From contig NZ_BMOI01000002.1 of assembly GCF_014646995.1 (NCBI RefSeq), positions 5,178-69,177 on the forward strand: 64,000 nucleotides of DNA. The letters run 5' to 3'. The stretch's first letter is position 1. Every line of letters begins with the position of its first letter. This DNA is from Curtobacterium luteum. Its GTDB lineage: Bacteria > Actinomycetota > Actinomycetes > Actinomycetales > Microbacteriaceae. Shown one piece after another: positions 1 to 8,210 of this stretch. Under the pieces are notes generated by a model, which was not told the DNA's origin, ran no database searches, and worked only from the letters and a program-made list of their open reading frames with translations. A program made the translations under genes and the position numbers.

Positions 1-30
1 CGCCCAGGGGATTCACGGCTGCGGGGACGT

Positions 31-1521
31 TCAGCCCAGGTGCCCCGTGAGACGCCCGTGGATGGCCACGGATCCGGTGTCGAGGTTCTCGACGCGGACG
101 GTCGAGCCGTGCTGTGCGTACCGCTGCTCCACCCCGTCGAGGGCCGCCACGGTGCTCGCGTCGAACACCTGCGCGTCGGACAGGTCGACCACGACGTGCT
201 CCGGGTCCTCGGCGTAGGAGAACCGTGTGACGAGGTCGTTCGAACTGGCGAAGAAGAGCGCGCCACGGACCCGGTAGCGGACGGTGTGCTCGTCCACGGG
301 CTCACGGACCACCGACACAACGTGGGCGGCACGACGGGCGAACACCAGGGCTGCGGCGACGACCCCGACGAGCACGCCCGTCGCGAGGTTGTCCGTCGCC
401 ACGACCACCACGACCGTGAGCACCATCACCGCGGTCTCGCCGAGCGGCATCCGACGGAGGGTGGCGGGCCGGACGCTGTGCCAGTCGAAGGTCGCCACGC
501 ACACCATGACCATGACGGCCGTGAGCGCGGCCATCGGGATCTGCGCCACGAGGTCGTGCAGCACGATCGTCAGCACGAGCACCGACGCCCCGGCGACGAA
601 CGTCGAGATCCGGGTCCTCGCGCCCGCGGTCTTCACGTTGATGACGGTCTGGCCGATCATCGCGCAGCCGCCCGTCCCGCCGAAGAACGCGGACGCGATG
701 TTGGCGACACCCTGGCCCCACGACCCCCGCCACTTGCTGGACCCCGTCTCGGTGAGCGCATCGACGAGCTGTGCGGTCAGCAGCGTCTCGATGAGCCCGA
801 CGATCGCCATGCCGAACGCGTACGGCGCGATGATCCGGAGCGTCTCGAACGTGACGGGCACCGTGACGCCGTTGAACCCGGGCAGTGCGGTCGGCAGCGC
901 CCCCTCGTCTCCCACCGTCGGCACCGTGACGCCGAAGAGGATCGTGATCGCGGTGATGACGACCACCGCGACGAGCGGCGCCGGGACGGCCCTGGTGATG
1001 AACGGGAAGCCGACGATCACCGCGATGCCGAGCGCGGTCAGCGGCCAGACGACGAACGGCACGTCGTGGCCGAACAGGTTCGGCAGCTGCGCGGTGAAGA
1101 TGAGGATGGCGAGGGCGTTCACGAACGCGACGTTCACGCTCCGCGGGATGAAGCGCATGAGTCGCGCGACGCCGAGCAGACCGAGCACGATCTGCACCAC
1201 CCCGCCGAGCAGGACGGCCGGGACGAGGTACGCGATGCCGTGGTCGCGGACGAGCGGCGCGATGACGAGGGCGACCGAGCCGGCGGCCGCCGACACCATC
1301 GCGGGTCGACCACCCACGATCGCGATGACGACCGCGATCACGACGCTGGAGAACAGGCCGACCGCCGGGTCGACACCCGCGACGACGGAGAACGAGATCG
1401 CCTCCGGGATGAGTGCCAGGGCCGTCACGACACCGGCGAGGACCTCCCGGGTGAGCATGCGCGGGGAACGGAGGGCGGCGAGGACGCTGGGCGGCGTCGG
1501 GGCGTGGGTGATCACGGACAT
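31..1521 (-). CDS. SulP family anion (sulfate-type) transporter with STAS domain
   Basis: A 496-residue inner-membrane transporter of the SulP/SLC26 family, expected to move sulfate, bicarbonate or another anion. About 11-12 hydrophobic segments fill residues 20-390, including the conserved early stretch with ALIPEAISFSVVAGVDP. The last 90 residues form a soluble STAS domain (DLSDAQVFDASTVAALDG). I place the start at the ATG at 1519-1521 because a TAGAGT hexamer (1530-1535) lies 8 bases before it, the leaderless pattern used throughout this window. A GTG 21 bases further out is also possible but would fall inside that promoter. It is divergent from a MerR gene. The substrate cannot be told from sequence. 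Confidence 0.9.
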   Translation of the reverse strand: MSVITHAPTPPSVLAALRSPRMLTREVLAGVVTALALIPEAISFSVVAGVDPAVGLFSSVVIAVVIAIVGGRPAMVSAAAGSVALVIAPLVRDHGIAYLVPAVLLGGVVQIVLGLLGVARLMRFIPRSVNVAFVNALAILIFTAQLPNLFGHDVPFVVWPLTALGIAVIVGFPFITRAVPAPLVAVVVITAITILFGVTVPTVGDEGALPTALPGFNGVTVPVTFETLRIIAPYAFGMAIVGLIETLLTAQLVDALTETGSSKWRGSWGQGVANIASAFFGGTGGCAMIGQTVINVKTAGARTRISTFVAGASVLVLTIVLHDLVAQIPMAALTAVMVMVCVATFDWHSVRPATLRRMPLGETAVMVLTVVVVVATDNLATGVLVGVVAAALVFARRAAHVVSVVREPVDEHTVRYRVRGALFFASSNDLVTRFSYAEDPEHVVVDLSDAQVFDASTVAALDGVEQRYAQHGSTVRVENLDTGSVAIHGRLTGHLG

Positions 1522-1572
1522 CGGCGGCGACTCTACCGTCACGTCAGGGTCGGGTTGCTACGGTTGCGCCTC

Positions 1573-1956
1573 ATGAACACGATGCACATCGGCGAGCTCG
1601 CGGAACGCGCGGGGATGTCGCTGCGCACGATCCGGCACTACGACGAGGTCGGACTGCTCGTGCCCAGCGGCCGGACGGCGGGTGGCTTCCGCGTCTACAC
1701 CGAGGGGGACCTCGAGCGCCTGCTGGTCATCCGACGCATGAAGCCGCTCGGGTTCACGCTCGACGAGATGGCCGAGTTGCTGCGGGTCGTCGACGCCCTC
1801 GGGACGAGCGACGCCGAGGACGAGGCAGCCCTCGCAGCACGGCTCGACGAGTTCCTCGAGGACGCCCGCGCCCGCCACGCGAAGCTGCTCGAGCGCGCGG
1901 GCATGGCCGAGGAGTTCATCGGTACGCTCGGTTCGCTCCGCGCCTCACTCCCCTGA
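1573..1956 (+). CDS. MerR family transcriptional regulator
   Basis: A 127-residue DNA-binding regulator. The N-terminal winged HTH (residues 4-70, MHIGELAERAGMSLRTIRHY then GGFRVYTEGDL) is typical MerR, followed by a dimerisation helix. There are no cysteines, so it is unlikely to be a metal or SoxR-type sensor and its effector is unknown. TACGGT at 1559-1564 sits 8 bases before the ATG, so the transcript is probably leaderless. The starts of this gene and the divergent SulP gene are only 51 bases apart, so it may control that transporter. Its 3' end overlaps the next, convergent gene by 12 bases. Confidence 0.88.
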   Translation: MNTMHIGELAERAGMSLRTIRHYDEVGLLVPSGRTAGGFRVYTEGDLERLLVIRRMKPLGFTLDEMAELLRVVDALGTSDAEDEAALAARLDEFLEDARARHAKLLERAGMAEEFIGTLGSLRASLP

Positions 1957-2154
1957 CAGCTCGCCGGCTTCGATCAGTCGCCGGCGCTCGCGCCGGGCCG
2001 CCTTCCACTCCGCCTGCCGTCGGATCAACTCGTCGTGCTCACGGATGAGCCGCCGGGCTCTCCAGGGTCGCAGCCGGTACTTCCGCCGGATGCGCTGCCG
2101 CCATTCCTCCTGACGCCGATCGATCAGCGCCAGTACCGGGTCCTCCGCCGTCAT
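1945..2154 (-). CDS. Small basic hypothetical protein
   Basis: A 69-residue, strongly charged, Arg-rich and probably helical protein (RRKYRLRPWRARRLIREHDEL). No family is recognised. Its ATG overlaps the stop of the upstream membrane protein by 4 bases, so the two are translationally coupled. The pair may be a small two-protein system, but nothing in the sequence shows a function. Confidence 0.6.
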   Translation of the reverse strand: MTAEDPVLALIDRRQEEWRQRIRRKYRLRPWRARRLIREHDELIRRQAEWKAARRERRRLIEAGELSGE

Positions 2155-2489
2155 CGTTGCTCCTGCCCCGTGATGAGTCCGAGGACCATCGTGCCGAGCA
2201 CCGCGTCGTCGTCGCGAAGCATCTGCATGTCGTACATCGCGTCAGCGCCGACGAGTCCGACCTCGGACCGGCCGACGTCCGGATCACACGCCTGGTCGAC
2301 GATCCAGACGAGTCGAGACCATGCCCGATCGCGCTCTTCCCGAGCGACGTCGCGCCGCCACCGCACGACCACCCAGACCCCGCCGACCACCGCGACGACC
2401 AGCGTCAGCCCGGTCGTCACGACCGCCGCCACCACCGTCGCCACCGCGGCAGGCGGCCAGGCCGCGAGCCCCTCGGTCCCTGCCGTCAC
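2151..2489 (-). CDS. Small single-span membrane protein, hypothetical
   Basis: A 112-residue protein with one long hydrophobic segment (about residues 14-42, rich in Val and Ala) followed by an Arg-rich cytoplasmic region and an acidic tail. The GTG start at 2487-2489 is preceded by a GAGGGGG Shine-Dalgarno run; longer in-frame extensions run antisense through aspS and are ignored. It forms a two-gene unit with the small basic protein downstream. No family is recognised. Confidence 0.6.
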   Translation of the reverse strand: MTAGTEGLAAWPPAAVATVVAAVVTTGLTLVVAVVGGVWVVVRWRRDVAREERDRAWSRLVWIVDQACDPDVGRSEVGLVGADAMYDMQMLRDDDAVLGTMVLGLITGQEQR

Positions 2490-2592
2490 GGGACCACCCC
2501 CTCGAACTCGCGACCCGGCCACGTCGTCGACGCTACGGACCCGGCGACGGCGATCCGCGCCTCCCGACCGACCTGTGGACGACGCACACGAC

Positions 2593-2687
2593 GCGAGCCG
2601 CTGTGGAGGAGCGGCCGTACAGCGAGTCGCTGTGGAGGACCGGCCGTACAGCGAGCCGCCGTGGAGCAGCGGCCGCGCAGCGAGCCG
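2593..2687. repeat. 29-bp tandem repeat (3.3 copies) upstream of aspS
   Basis: Three consecutive 29-base units begin at 2593, 2622 and 2651, with a partial fourth at 2680-2687. Each starts GCGAGYCGC and carries GTGGAG then GGCCG. Units 1 and 3 can pair GCCGCY with AGCGGC around a GTGGAG loop. The array ends 2 bases before the presumed aspS -10 element, so it occupies the place of the -35 and upstream region. Confidence 0.85.
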
Positions 2688-2689
2688 GA

Positions 2690-2695
2690 TAGACT
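2690..2695 (+). promoter_or_regulatory. -10 element of leaderless aspS promoter
   Basis: TAGACT lies 8 bases before the GTG start of aspS and there is no Shine-Dalgarno sequence, which fits transcription starting at or next to the start codon. Confidence 0.6.
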
Positions 2696-2703
2696 CGCTC
2701 CCC

Positions 2704-4044
2704 GTGATCGAACGCACCCGCATCGCCGACCTCGCCGCACTCCCCGACGGACCCGTCTCCGTCGCCGGATGGGTGGAGACCGTCCGAGACCAGAAGAAGG
2801 TGCAGTTCGTCGTGCTCCGCGACGAGACCGGCGCCGCACAGCTCGTCAACCCCGCCACGCGCGAGGCCGAGGACGGCGACGACACCGCGCAGGTCGCGCT
2901 CGCCACCACGAACGAGATCTCCGACCTGGCCAAGGGGACGTTCGTGCACGTGCAGGGCACCCTGAAGCACGACGAGCGCGTCAAGCTCGGCGGTCTCGAG
3001 GTCAAGGTCGGCTCCCTCACCGTCGTGAGCGCCGCGATCCCCGAGACGCCGATCGCGGACGACTCCTCGCTCGACAAGCGACTCGACTGGCGCTTCCTCG
3101 ACCTGCGGAACCGCAAGCAGAACCTCATCTTCCGCATCCAGACGACGATGGAGCACGCGTTCCGCTCGTACTGGATCGACCGCGACTACATCGAGATCCA
3201 CACCCCGAAGCTCATGGCCTCGGCGTCGGAGTCGCGCGCCGAGCTCTTCCAGCTCGAGTACTTCGAGACGACCGCGTACCTCGCGCAGTCGCCGCAGAAC
3301 TTCAAGCAGATGGCACAGCCCGCCGGGTTCGGCGCCGTGTTCGAGATCGCCGACGCCTTCCGCGCCGACCCGTCGTTCACGAGCCGGCACGCAACCGAGT
3401 TCACGAGCGTCGACGCCGAGATCTCCTGGGTCGAGTCACACCAGGACGTCATGGCGATGCACGAGGAGGTCCTCGTCGCCGGCTTCACCGCCGTCAAGGA
3501 GAAGTACGGCGCGGAGATCGAGGAGGTCTTCGGTTTCGAGTTCGTCGTGCCGGCCGCACCGTTCCCCCGCGTCACCCTGGCCGAGGCCCGGAAGATCGTC
3601 GCCGACAGCGGCTACGACGTCGTCCGCGCCGACGGCGACCTCGACCCCGAGGGCGAGCGCCGCGTGAGCGCCTGGGCGAAGGAGACGCACGGCTCGGAGT
3701 TCGTGTTCGTCACCGACTACGACGCCACGATCCGGCCGTACTACCACATGCGCCATGAGGACGACCCGACGCTCACGAACAGCTACGACCTGCTGTTCAA
3801 CGGCGCCGAGATCTCGACCGGCGCGCAGCGCGAGCACCGGGTCGACCGGCTCGCCGCCCAGGCGGAGGAGAAGGGTCTCGACACCGCCGAGATCGACTGG
3901 TACCTCGACTTCTTCCGCTACGGCGTCCCGCCGCACGGCGGGTTCGGCATGGGTCTGGCGCGCGTGCTGATGCTCGCGCTGCACGAGCCGTCGATCCGCG
4001 AGGTCACCTACCTCTTCCGCGGCCCGACGCGCCTCACCCCCTGA
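2704..4044 (+). CDS. aspS: Aspartyl-tRNA synthetase, short archaeal-type
   Basis: Charges tRNA-Asp, and possibly tRNA-Asn, with aspartate in the cytoplasm. The 446-residue protein has an N-terminal OB-fold anticodon-binding domain (about residues 1-110) and a class II catalytic domain. Motif 2 is near FRADPSFTSRHATEFT and motif 3 is GGFGMGLARVLM at the C-terminus. Bacterial AspRS is usually near 590 residues because of a GAD insertion between motifs 2 and 3. That insertion is absent, so this is the archaeal/eukaryotic-like class, often non-discriminating where known. The GTG start is leaderless. Whether the genome also holds GatCAB or a bacterial-type AspRS cannot be seen here. Confidence 0.93.
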   Translation: MIERTRIADLAALPDGPVSVAGWVETVRDQKKVQFVVLRDETGAAQLVNPATREAEDGDDTAQVALATTNEISDLAKGTFVHVQGTLKHDERVKLGGLEVKVGSLTVVSAAIPETPIADDSSLDKRLDWRFLDLRNRKQNLIFRIQTTMEHAFRSYWIDRDYIEIHTPKLMASASESRAELFQLEYFETTAYLAQSPQNFKQMAQPAGFGAVFEIADAFRADPSFTSRHATEFTSVDAEISWVESHQDVMAMHEEVLVAGFTAVKEKYGAEIEEVFGFEFVVPAAPFPRVTLAEARKIVADSGYDVVRADGDLDPEGERRVSAWAKETHGSEFVFVTDYDATIRPYYHMRHEDDPTLTNSYDLLFNGAEISTGAQREHRVDRLAAQAEEKGLDTAEIDWYLDFFRYGVPPHGGFGMGLARVLMLALHEPSIREVTYLFRGPTRLTP

Positions 4045-4056
4045 CAGCCCCACCGA

Positions 4057-4100
4057 CACGACGACGTCCACCCTCCGACAGGAGGGTGGCCGTCGTCGTG
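4057..4100. terminator. Bidirectional hairpin between aspS and the Dabb gene
   Basis: A long inverted repeat pairs CACGACGACG with CGTCGTCGTG and CACCCTCC with GGAGGGTG around a GACA loop. It lies between the convergent 3' ends of aspS and the Dabb gene and can serve both strands. Confidence 0.75.
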
Positions 4101-4120
4101 CGCAGGCCGGGAGGCGCGGG

Positions 4121-4414
4121 TCAGCTCTCCCAGTCGATGGCCGCCCGCCCCGTGACCAGTCCGCGGATCTCCGCCGCGGCCGCCTGGTGCTCGGGGTGGA
4201 CCTGGTAGGCGTCGAGCCCGGCGAGGTCGTCGAACGTCGCGACGACGGCGAGGTCGCTGTTCTTGTCGGGGTAGGCGACGTTCTCGACGACCTCGAGCGA
4301 CCGGATCGACGGCACGGTGCCGACCAGGCCCGTGAGGAGCTCCCGGACGCGGGCGATGGCGGCGTCGCGGTCGACGTCCTCGCGGAGGGTCCAGGCGACG
4401 ACGTGGCTGATCAT
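4121..4414 (-). CDS. Dabb (stress-responsive A/B barrel) domain protein
   Basis: A 97-residue protein matching the dimeric alpha/beta barrel Dabb family: MISHVVAWTLRE at the start, then VENVAYPDKNSDLAVVATFDD and YQVHPEHQAAAA. Family members are small cytosolic proteins, often stress-linked, mostly without a known reaction. The ATG overlaps the stop of the upstream glutaredoxin gene by 4 bases, so the two are co-translated. A half copy of the window's dispersed palindrome (GGCCGGGAGGCGCGG) lies just past the stop. Confidence 0.85.
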   Translation of the reverse strand: MISHVVAWTLREDVDRDAAIARVRELLTGLVGTVPSIRSLEVVENVAYPDKNSDLAVVATFDDLAGLDAYQVHPEHQAAAAEIRGLVTGRAAIDWES

Positions 4415-4665
4415 GCGGAGGCACCTGCCTTCTCGAGGGCACGTCGGAGCCGGTCGGCGTCGACGTGCCAGTTGCTGTGGACGCGCCCGTCGACCAGGAC
4501 GACGGGGATGTCCTCCGCGTACTCCTCGCGGAGGGCGTCGTCGTCGAGGATCGACCGCTCCTGCAGCGTCGTCCCGGGGTGTTCGGCCACGACCCGCTCG
4601 ACGATCGGTCGTGCGTCGTCGCAGAGGTGGCATCCGGGCTTGGTCAGGAGGATCACGGCGGGCAT
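4411..4665 (-). CDS. Glutaredoxin-like (DUF836) thiol-disulfide protein
   Basis: An 84-residue thioredoxin-fold protein with the redox motif CHLC near residues 11-14 (LLTKPGCHLCDD) and the conserved cis-proline region DIPVVLVDG. It probably reduces disulfides or mixed disulfides in the cytoplasm; the partner is unknown. TACGCT at 4672-4677 lies 6 bases before the ATG with no Shine-Dalgarno sequence, so the mRNA is probably leaderless. First gene of a two-gene unit with the Dabb protein. Confidence 0.85.
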   Translation of the reverse strand: MPAVILLTKPGCHLCDDARPIVERVVAEHPGTTLQERSILDDDALREEYAEDIPVVLVDGRVHSNWHVDADRLRRALEKAGASA

Positions 4666-4741
4666 GTCCCCAGCGTAACGAGGTCCGTCCGGAGCCACGC
4701 GGAGCATGCGCATCGCCCTCGCCCTCGCCGCGGGAACACGA

Positions 4742-4763
4742 AAGCCCCGGCGAACCGGGGCTT
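4742..4763 (-). terminator. Intrinsic terminator of the bS22 gene
   Basis: Nine-base arms AAGCCCCGG and CCGGGGCTT enclose a four-base loop, followed on the minus strand by TTTCGTGTT. It lies about 30 bases past the bS22 stop and fits a rho-independent terminator. Confidence 0.75.
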
Positions 4764-4795
4764 CGGGTGCAAGTACTGGACGTACTTCGCTGCGC

Positions 4796-4894
4796 CTACT
4801 TCTTGTTGCGACGCTGGTGACGCGTCTTGCGAAGGAGCTTGCGGTGCTTCTTCTTCGCCATGCGCTTGCGGCGCTTCTTGATGACAGAACCCAT
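4796..4894 (-). CDS. 30S ribosomal protein bS22 (AURKAIP1/COX24 domain)
   Basis: A 32-residue, extremely basic peptide starting MGSVIKKRRKRMAKKKHRKL and ending RRNKK. It matches the actinobacterial small-subunit protein bS22, known from mycobacterial ribosome structures. A GAGG Shine-Dalgarno sits about 8 bases before the ATG. It follows the excisionase-type HTH gene in the same direction, the arrangement seen for Rv0500A-Rv0500B in Mycobacterium tuberculosis. It is easily missed by gene finders because of its size. Confidence 0.93.
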   Translation of the reverse strand: MGSVIKKRRKRMAKKKHRKLLRKTRHQRRNKK

Positions 4895-5017
4895 AGTGGA
4901 CCTCGCTCGGAACGATGCTGATGTGTGGACACCGCGCCCGTCGGGACCGCGGAAAATCAACCCGGCCGAGTCTAGCGGAGCGCGCCGGTCCTGTCGAACA
5001 CGGCACTCCGGGGCTGC

Positions 5018-5212
5018 TCAGCCGACGTCGGCGATGCCACCGCGCAGGACGTCGGCGACCGCCGACTCCGGCACGCGGAAGGACCGACCGAAGCGGATCG
5101 CGGGGAGCTCGCCGGCGTGCACCATGCGGTACACGGTCATCTTCGAAACGCGCATCATCTCCGCGACCTCGGCCACGGTGAGGAAGCGCACGTCGTCGAA
5201 ACTGCCGGTCAT
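5018..5212 (-). CDS. Excisionase-family (BldC/MerR-like) HTH protein
   Basis: A 64-residue DNA-binding protein consisting of a single winged HTH: RFLTVAEVAEMMRVSKMTVY, then GELPAIRFGRSFRVPESAV. The start MTGSFDD is chosen because AAGGCGG lies upstream; the 27-residue longer reading is basic and unlike the family. Conserved next to bS22 in actinobacteria. Its targets are unknown, although BldC-like proteins act as developmental or global regulators. Confidence 0.9.
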   Translation of the reverse strand: MTGSFDDVRFLTVAEVAEMMRVSKMTVYRMVHAGELPAIRFGRSFRVPESAVADVLRGGIADVG

Positions 5213-5368
5213 GATCCGCCTTCGGGTGCCTCGTGCGGTCCGCTGGGCGTCGCGCGCACGGGTTCGGTTGTGACCTGTGTGGTCTCTGATCACTGTAGAG
5301 GCCGCTGGGAACGCGTGTCCAGGTGCTCGGTCACGACTCGGCCACGGCGCCGCGCGGGCAGGAGCCGG

Positions 5369-5884
5369 TCAGTCGTCCTCGCCGCGGCGCGTGAAGCGCT
5401 TCCGGCCGCGGTCGACGACCCGCTCCCAGCCCTGCTGTGCCCCGGTCAGCGCCGCCGACGCACGGTAGGAGGCCTCGGCCATCACCCGGCCGAGCTCGGT
5501 ACCGACCTCGACCGTGGCCTTGCCCGCGGCGCCGTTCCGGCGGACCGACACCGGCTGGCCGTCCGGGGTCCACGCGGTCGTGGCCGGTGTGCCGTCGGCG
5601 TCCATGGCCCCCGTGAACGCGAGCACCCACTCCTCGACCGGCAGCAGCGGCTCCGGGTCGAGGCGGTAGTAGCGGTGCTGCCCTTCCTCGCGGCTGGACA
5701 CGAGCCCGATGTCCCGGAGGACACGGAGGTGCTTCGACACGGTGGGCTGGCTGACCCCGAGCTTCTCGACGAGCTGGCCGACACTGAGCTCCCCGCCGGT
5801 CACGTCCGAGCCGTACGCGGCGAGCAGTGCTCCGAGCAGTTCGCGCCGGGTGGGGTCCGCCACGACGGAGAAGATGTCGGCCAT
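5369..5884 (-). CDS. ArsR/SmtB-type transcriptional regulator
   Basis: A 171-residue regulator with an N-terminal ArsR winged HTH (MADIFSVVADPTRRELLGAL, GELSVGQLVEKLGVSQPTVSKHLRVLRDIGLV, residues 1-75) and a longer C-terminal part of about 90 residues without a recognised domain. The usual ArsR metal-binding cysteines are absent. TAGCCT at 5891-5896 lies 6 bases before the ATG, so the transcript is probably leaderless. It is divergent from ktrB with 74 bases between starts and may control potassium uptake, but that is only positional. Confidence 0.85.
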   Translation of the reverse strand: MADIFSVVADPTRRELLGALLAAYGSDVTGGELSVGQLVEKLGVSQPTVSKHLRVLRDIGLVSSREEGQHRYYRLDPEPLLPVEEWVLAFTGAMDADGTPATTAWTPDGQPVSVRRNGAAGKATVEVGTELGRVMAEASYRASAALTGAQQGWERVVDRGRKRFTRRGEDD

Positions 5885-5958
5885 GGGCCAAGGCTAACCG
5901 CCCCGTCGCGGATGTACCATGCCATGCGACCCGCCCATGTCCCGGGAGGCATACGAGC

Positions 5959-7392
5959 ATGCTGGAGCACACGGAGCCGTTGCGCGCGGGCCCCTCGCCG
6001 GCGCGACGCCGGGCAGCGCAGGTGGCCGCGGTGCTGCGGTCCTCCCCCTCCCGCCTGGCGATCCTGGTCTTCCTCGTCCTGGTGTTCGTCTTCACGTCGC
6101 TGTTCATGACACCGTGGGCCGCTGCCGACGGACGGCCGACGCAGTTCTCGGACGCGCTCTTCACCGCCGCCTCGGTCGTCTGCGTCACAGGCCTCGCGAC
6201 GGTCGACATGGCCACGCACTGGTCCGTGTTCGGCAAGGTCGTCATCGTCGTGGGCACGCAGATCGGCGCGGTCGGTGTCCTCACCTTCGCGTCGATCCTC
6301 GGACTGGTCGTCACCCGACGGCTCGGACTCCGGGCGAAGCTCATGGCCGCCGGGGACTCGAACCCACTACGCACCCACCACGGCGCCGTCCCGGAGGGGC
6401 AGGCCGTCCGGCTCGGGGAGGTCGGCACGCTCCTCGCCACGGTCGCCGTGAGCACGCTCACGATCGAGGTCGCCGTCGGCCTGCTGCTCCTGCCGTCGGT
6501 CCTGGTCGCCGGCTACCCGTTCTGGACCGCGGTCGGCGATGCCTTCTACTACGCGGCGATGGCGTTCACGAACACGGGGTTCTCCCCCAACGCCGAGGGC
6601 CTCACCCCGTTCGCGAACGACTACTGGTTCCTCTCGCTCATCATGGTGGCGGTGGTCGCGGGCTCCATCGGGTTCCCGGTCATCCGCACCATCACGAAGC
6701 AGTTCCGGACGCCACGGCGGTGGTCGCTCCACGTCAAGCTGACCCTCGTCACGAGTGCCGTCCTGCTCGTCGTCGGCGCGGTCGTCTACACCGGGCTCGA
6801 GGCCTCCAACAAGGCCACGCTCGGCGATGCCGGTGCCGGGCACACGGCGTTCCAGGCGCTGTTCTTCTCGACGATGACCCGGTCGGGCGGCTTCGCCACG
6901 ATCGACGTCGAGCAGATGCACGGCGCGAGCCTGCTCGTGACCGACATGCTCATGTTCATCGGCGGCGGCTCGGCGTCCACCGCCGGCGGGATCAAGGTCA
7001 CCACCCTCGCGGTCCTCTTCCTCGCCGCCGTCGCGGAGGCCCGCGGACGCCGGAGCATGGAGGCGTTCGGCCGTCGGATCCCGAGCGACGTGCTCCGCGT
7101 TGCGGTCGCCGTCGTGCTCTGGGGCGCCACGATCGTGGCGGTGGCGACGATCACGCTGCTGCAGATCACCCGCGACTCGCTCGACCGGGTGCTGTTCGAG
7201 GTCATCTCGGCGTTCGCGACCTGCGGCCTGTCGTCGGGCATCTCCGCCGAGCTCCCGGAGGCCGGCAAGTACGTGCTCGCCGCCACGATGTTCCTCGGCC
7301 GGGTCGGTACAGTGACGATCGCCGCCGCCCTCGCCGCGAGCCAGGCCCGGCAACTGTTCCGCCGCCCCGAGGAGAGGCCGATCGTTGGCTGA
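5959..7392 (+). CDS. ktrB: TrkH/KtrB family potassium uptake channel subunit
   Basis: The membrane pore of a potassium uptake system, 477 residues. The four pore-loop filters are visible in order: VCVTGLATVD (about 73), FTNTGFSPN (about 205), MTRSGGFATID (about 310) and FATCGLSSG (about 425). Each has the central glycine of the filter. A CGGGAGG Shine-Dalgarno lies 9 bases before the ATG. The stop overlaps the start of ktrA by 8 bases, so channel and regulatory subunit are made together. It is divergent from an ArsR gene. Confidence 0.93.
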   Translation: MLEHTEPLRAGPSPARRRAAQVAAVLRSSPSRLAILVFLVLVFVFTSLFMTPWAAADGRPTQFSDALFTAASVVCVTGLATVDMATHWSVFGKVVIVVGTQIGAVGVLTFASILGLVVTRRLGLRAKLMAAGDSNPLRTHHGAVPEGQAVRLGEVGTLLATVAVSTLTIEVAVGLLLLPSVLVAGYPFWTAVGDAFYYAAMAFTNTGFSPNAEGLTPFANDYWFLSLIMVAVVAGSIGFPVIRTITKQFRTPRRWSLHVKLTLVTSAVLLVVGAVVYTGLEASNKATLGDAGAGHTAFQALFFSTMTRSGGFATIDVEQMHGASLLVTDMLMFIGGGSASTAGGIKVTTLAVLFLAAVAEARGRRSMEAFGRRIPSDVLRVAVAVVLWGATIVAVATITLLQITRDSLDRVLFEVISAFATCGLSSGISAELPEAGKYVLAATMFLGRVGTVTIAAALAASQARQLFRRPEERPIVG

Positions 7393-8095
7393 CCGCACCC
7401 GCACGCCGCTGCCGTCCACCCACCCGCTCGCCGGGGCCGTCAGCCACGACGCCCCCGTCCTCGTCATCGGCCTCGGGCGCTTCGGCGCCGCGACCGCCGG
7501 GCAGCTCGAGCGGCAGCACCGTGAGGTGCTCGTGGTCGACACCGACGCCGGCCTGGTGCAGAAGTGGTCGGACCGCGTGACGCACGCCGTGCAGGCGGAC
7601 GCCACGGACATGGACGCGCTCCGGCAGATCGGCGCGCAGGACTTCGCCATCGCGGTCGTGGGCGTGGGCTCAGACCTCGAGTCGAGCGTCCTCATCACGG
7701 CGAACCTGGTCGACCTCGGCATCCCGCAGATCTGGGCCAAGGCGATCAGTCGGTCGCACGGCGTGATCCTGTCCCGCATCGGCGCGAACCACGTCGTCTA
7801 CCCCGAGCGCGAGGCCGGCGAACGCACCGCCCACCTCGTCTCGGGTCGGATGCTCGACTTCATCCAGTTCGACGAGGACTTCGCGGTCGTCAAGATGTTC
7901 CCGCCGCGCGCGGTCCGGGGGAAGGACCTCGCGACGACGGTCATCCGGACGCGGTTCGGCCTGACGGTGCTCGGCATCAAGACGCCGGGCCAGGCGTTCG
8001 TCCCCGCCACACCGGAGAGCGTCATCGGCGAGGAGGACGTCATCATCGTCTCCGGCGCCACCGCCGACTTGGAGCGCTTCGCCGCCCTCGAGTGA
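7385..8095 (+). CDS. ktrA: TrkA/KtrA NAD-binding regulator of potassium uptake
   Basis: Cytosolic regulatory subunit that gates KtrB in response to nucleotides. The 236 residues hold one RCK_N Rossmann domain (VIGLGRFGAATAGQLE, then VLVVDTD, about residues 25-140) and one RCK_C domain (about 150-236). This single-unit size is KtrA-like; E. coli TrkA is a double unit. The start is a TTG at 7385 preceded by GAGGAGAGG, overlapping the ktrB stop. Confidence 0.92.
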   Translation: MADRTRTPLPSTHPLAGAVSHDAPVLVIGLGRFGAATAGQLERQHREVLVVDTDAGLVQKWSDRVTHAVQADATDMDALRQIGAQDFAIAVVGVGSDLESSVLITANLVDLGIPQIWAKAISRSHGVILSRIGANHVVYPEREAGERTAHLVSGRMLDFIQFDEDFAVVKMFPPRAVRGKDLATTVIRTRFGLTVLGIKTPGQAFVPATPESVIGEEDVIIVSGATADLERFAALE

Positions 8096-8140
8096 CGCCC
8101 GGTCCGCCACGCGCGGCGGTCGGCCGCCAGCCCCACGTCA

Positions 8141-8180
8141 GCCGGGAGGCCCGTGGCGGGGCCGCACCGCACCTCCCGGC
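8141..8180. repeat. Dispersed palindrome, copy 1
   Basis: GCCGGGAGG and CCTCCCGGC flank a GC-rich core between the convergent ends of ktrA and proC. The core has drifted (CGTGGCGGGG against CCGCACCGCA). It could terminate transcription from both sides. Confidence 0.75.
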
Positions 8181-8210
8181 CGTCCCGTGGCGACGACCAC
8201 CGCAGCCGCG

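Noticed and set aside
1522-1542. GTG at 1542 as the SulP start
   Set aside because: It would place the start codon upstream of the TAGAGT element that fits a leaderless promoter, and it has no Shine-Dalgarno.
40-1956. A 638-codon open frame on the plus strand over the SulP gene
   Set aside because: It is antisense to SulP and has the His/Arg/Asp-rich composition of a GC-bias shadow; only its last 127 codons, the MerR gene, are real.
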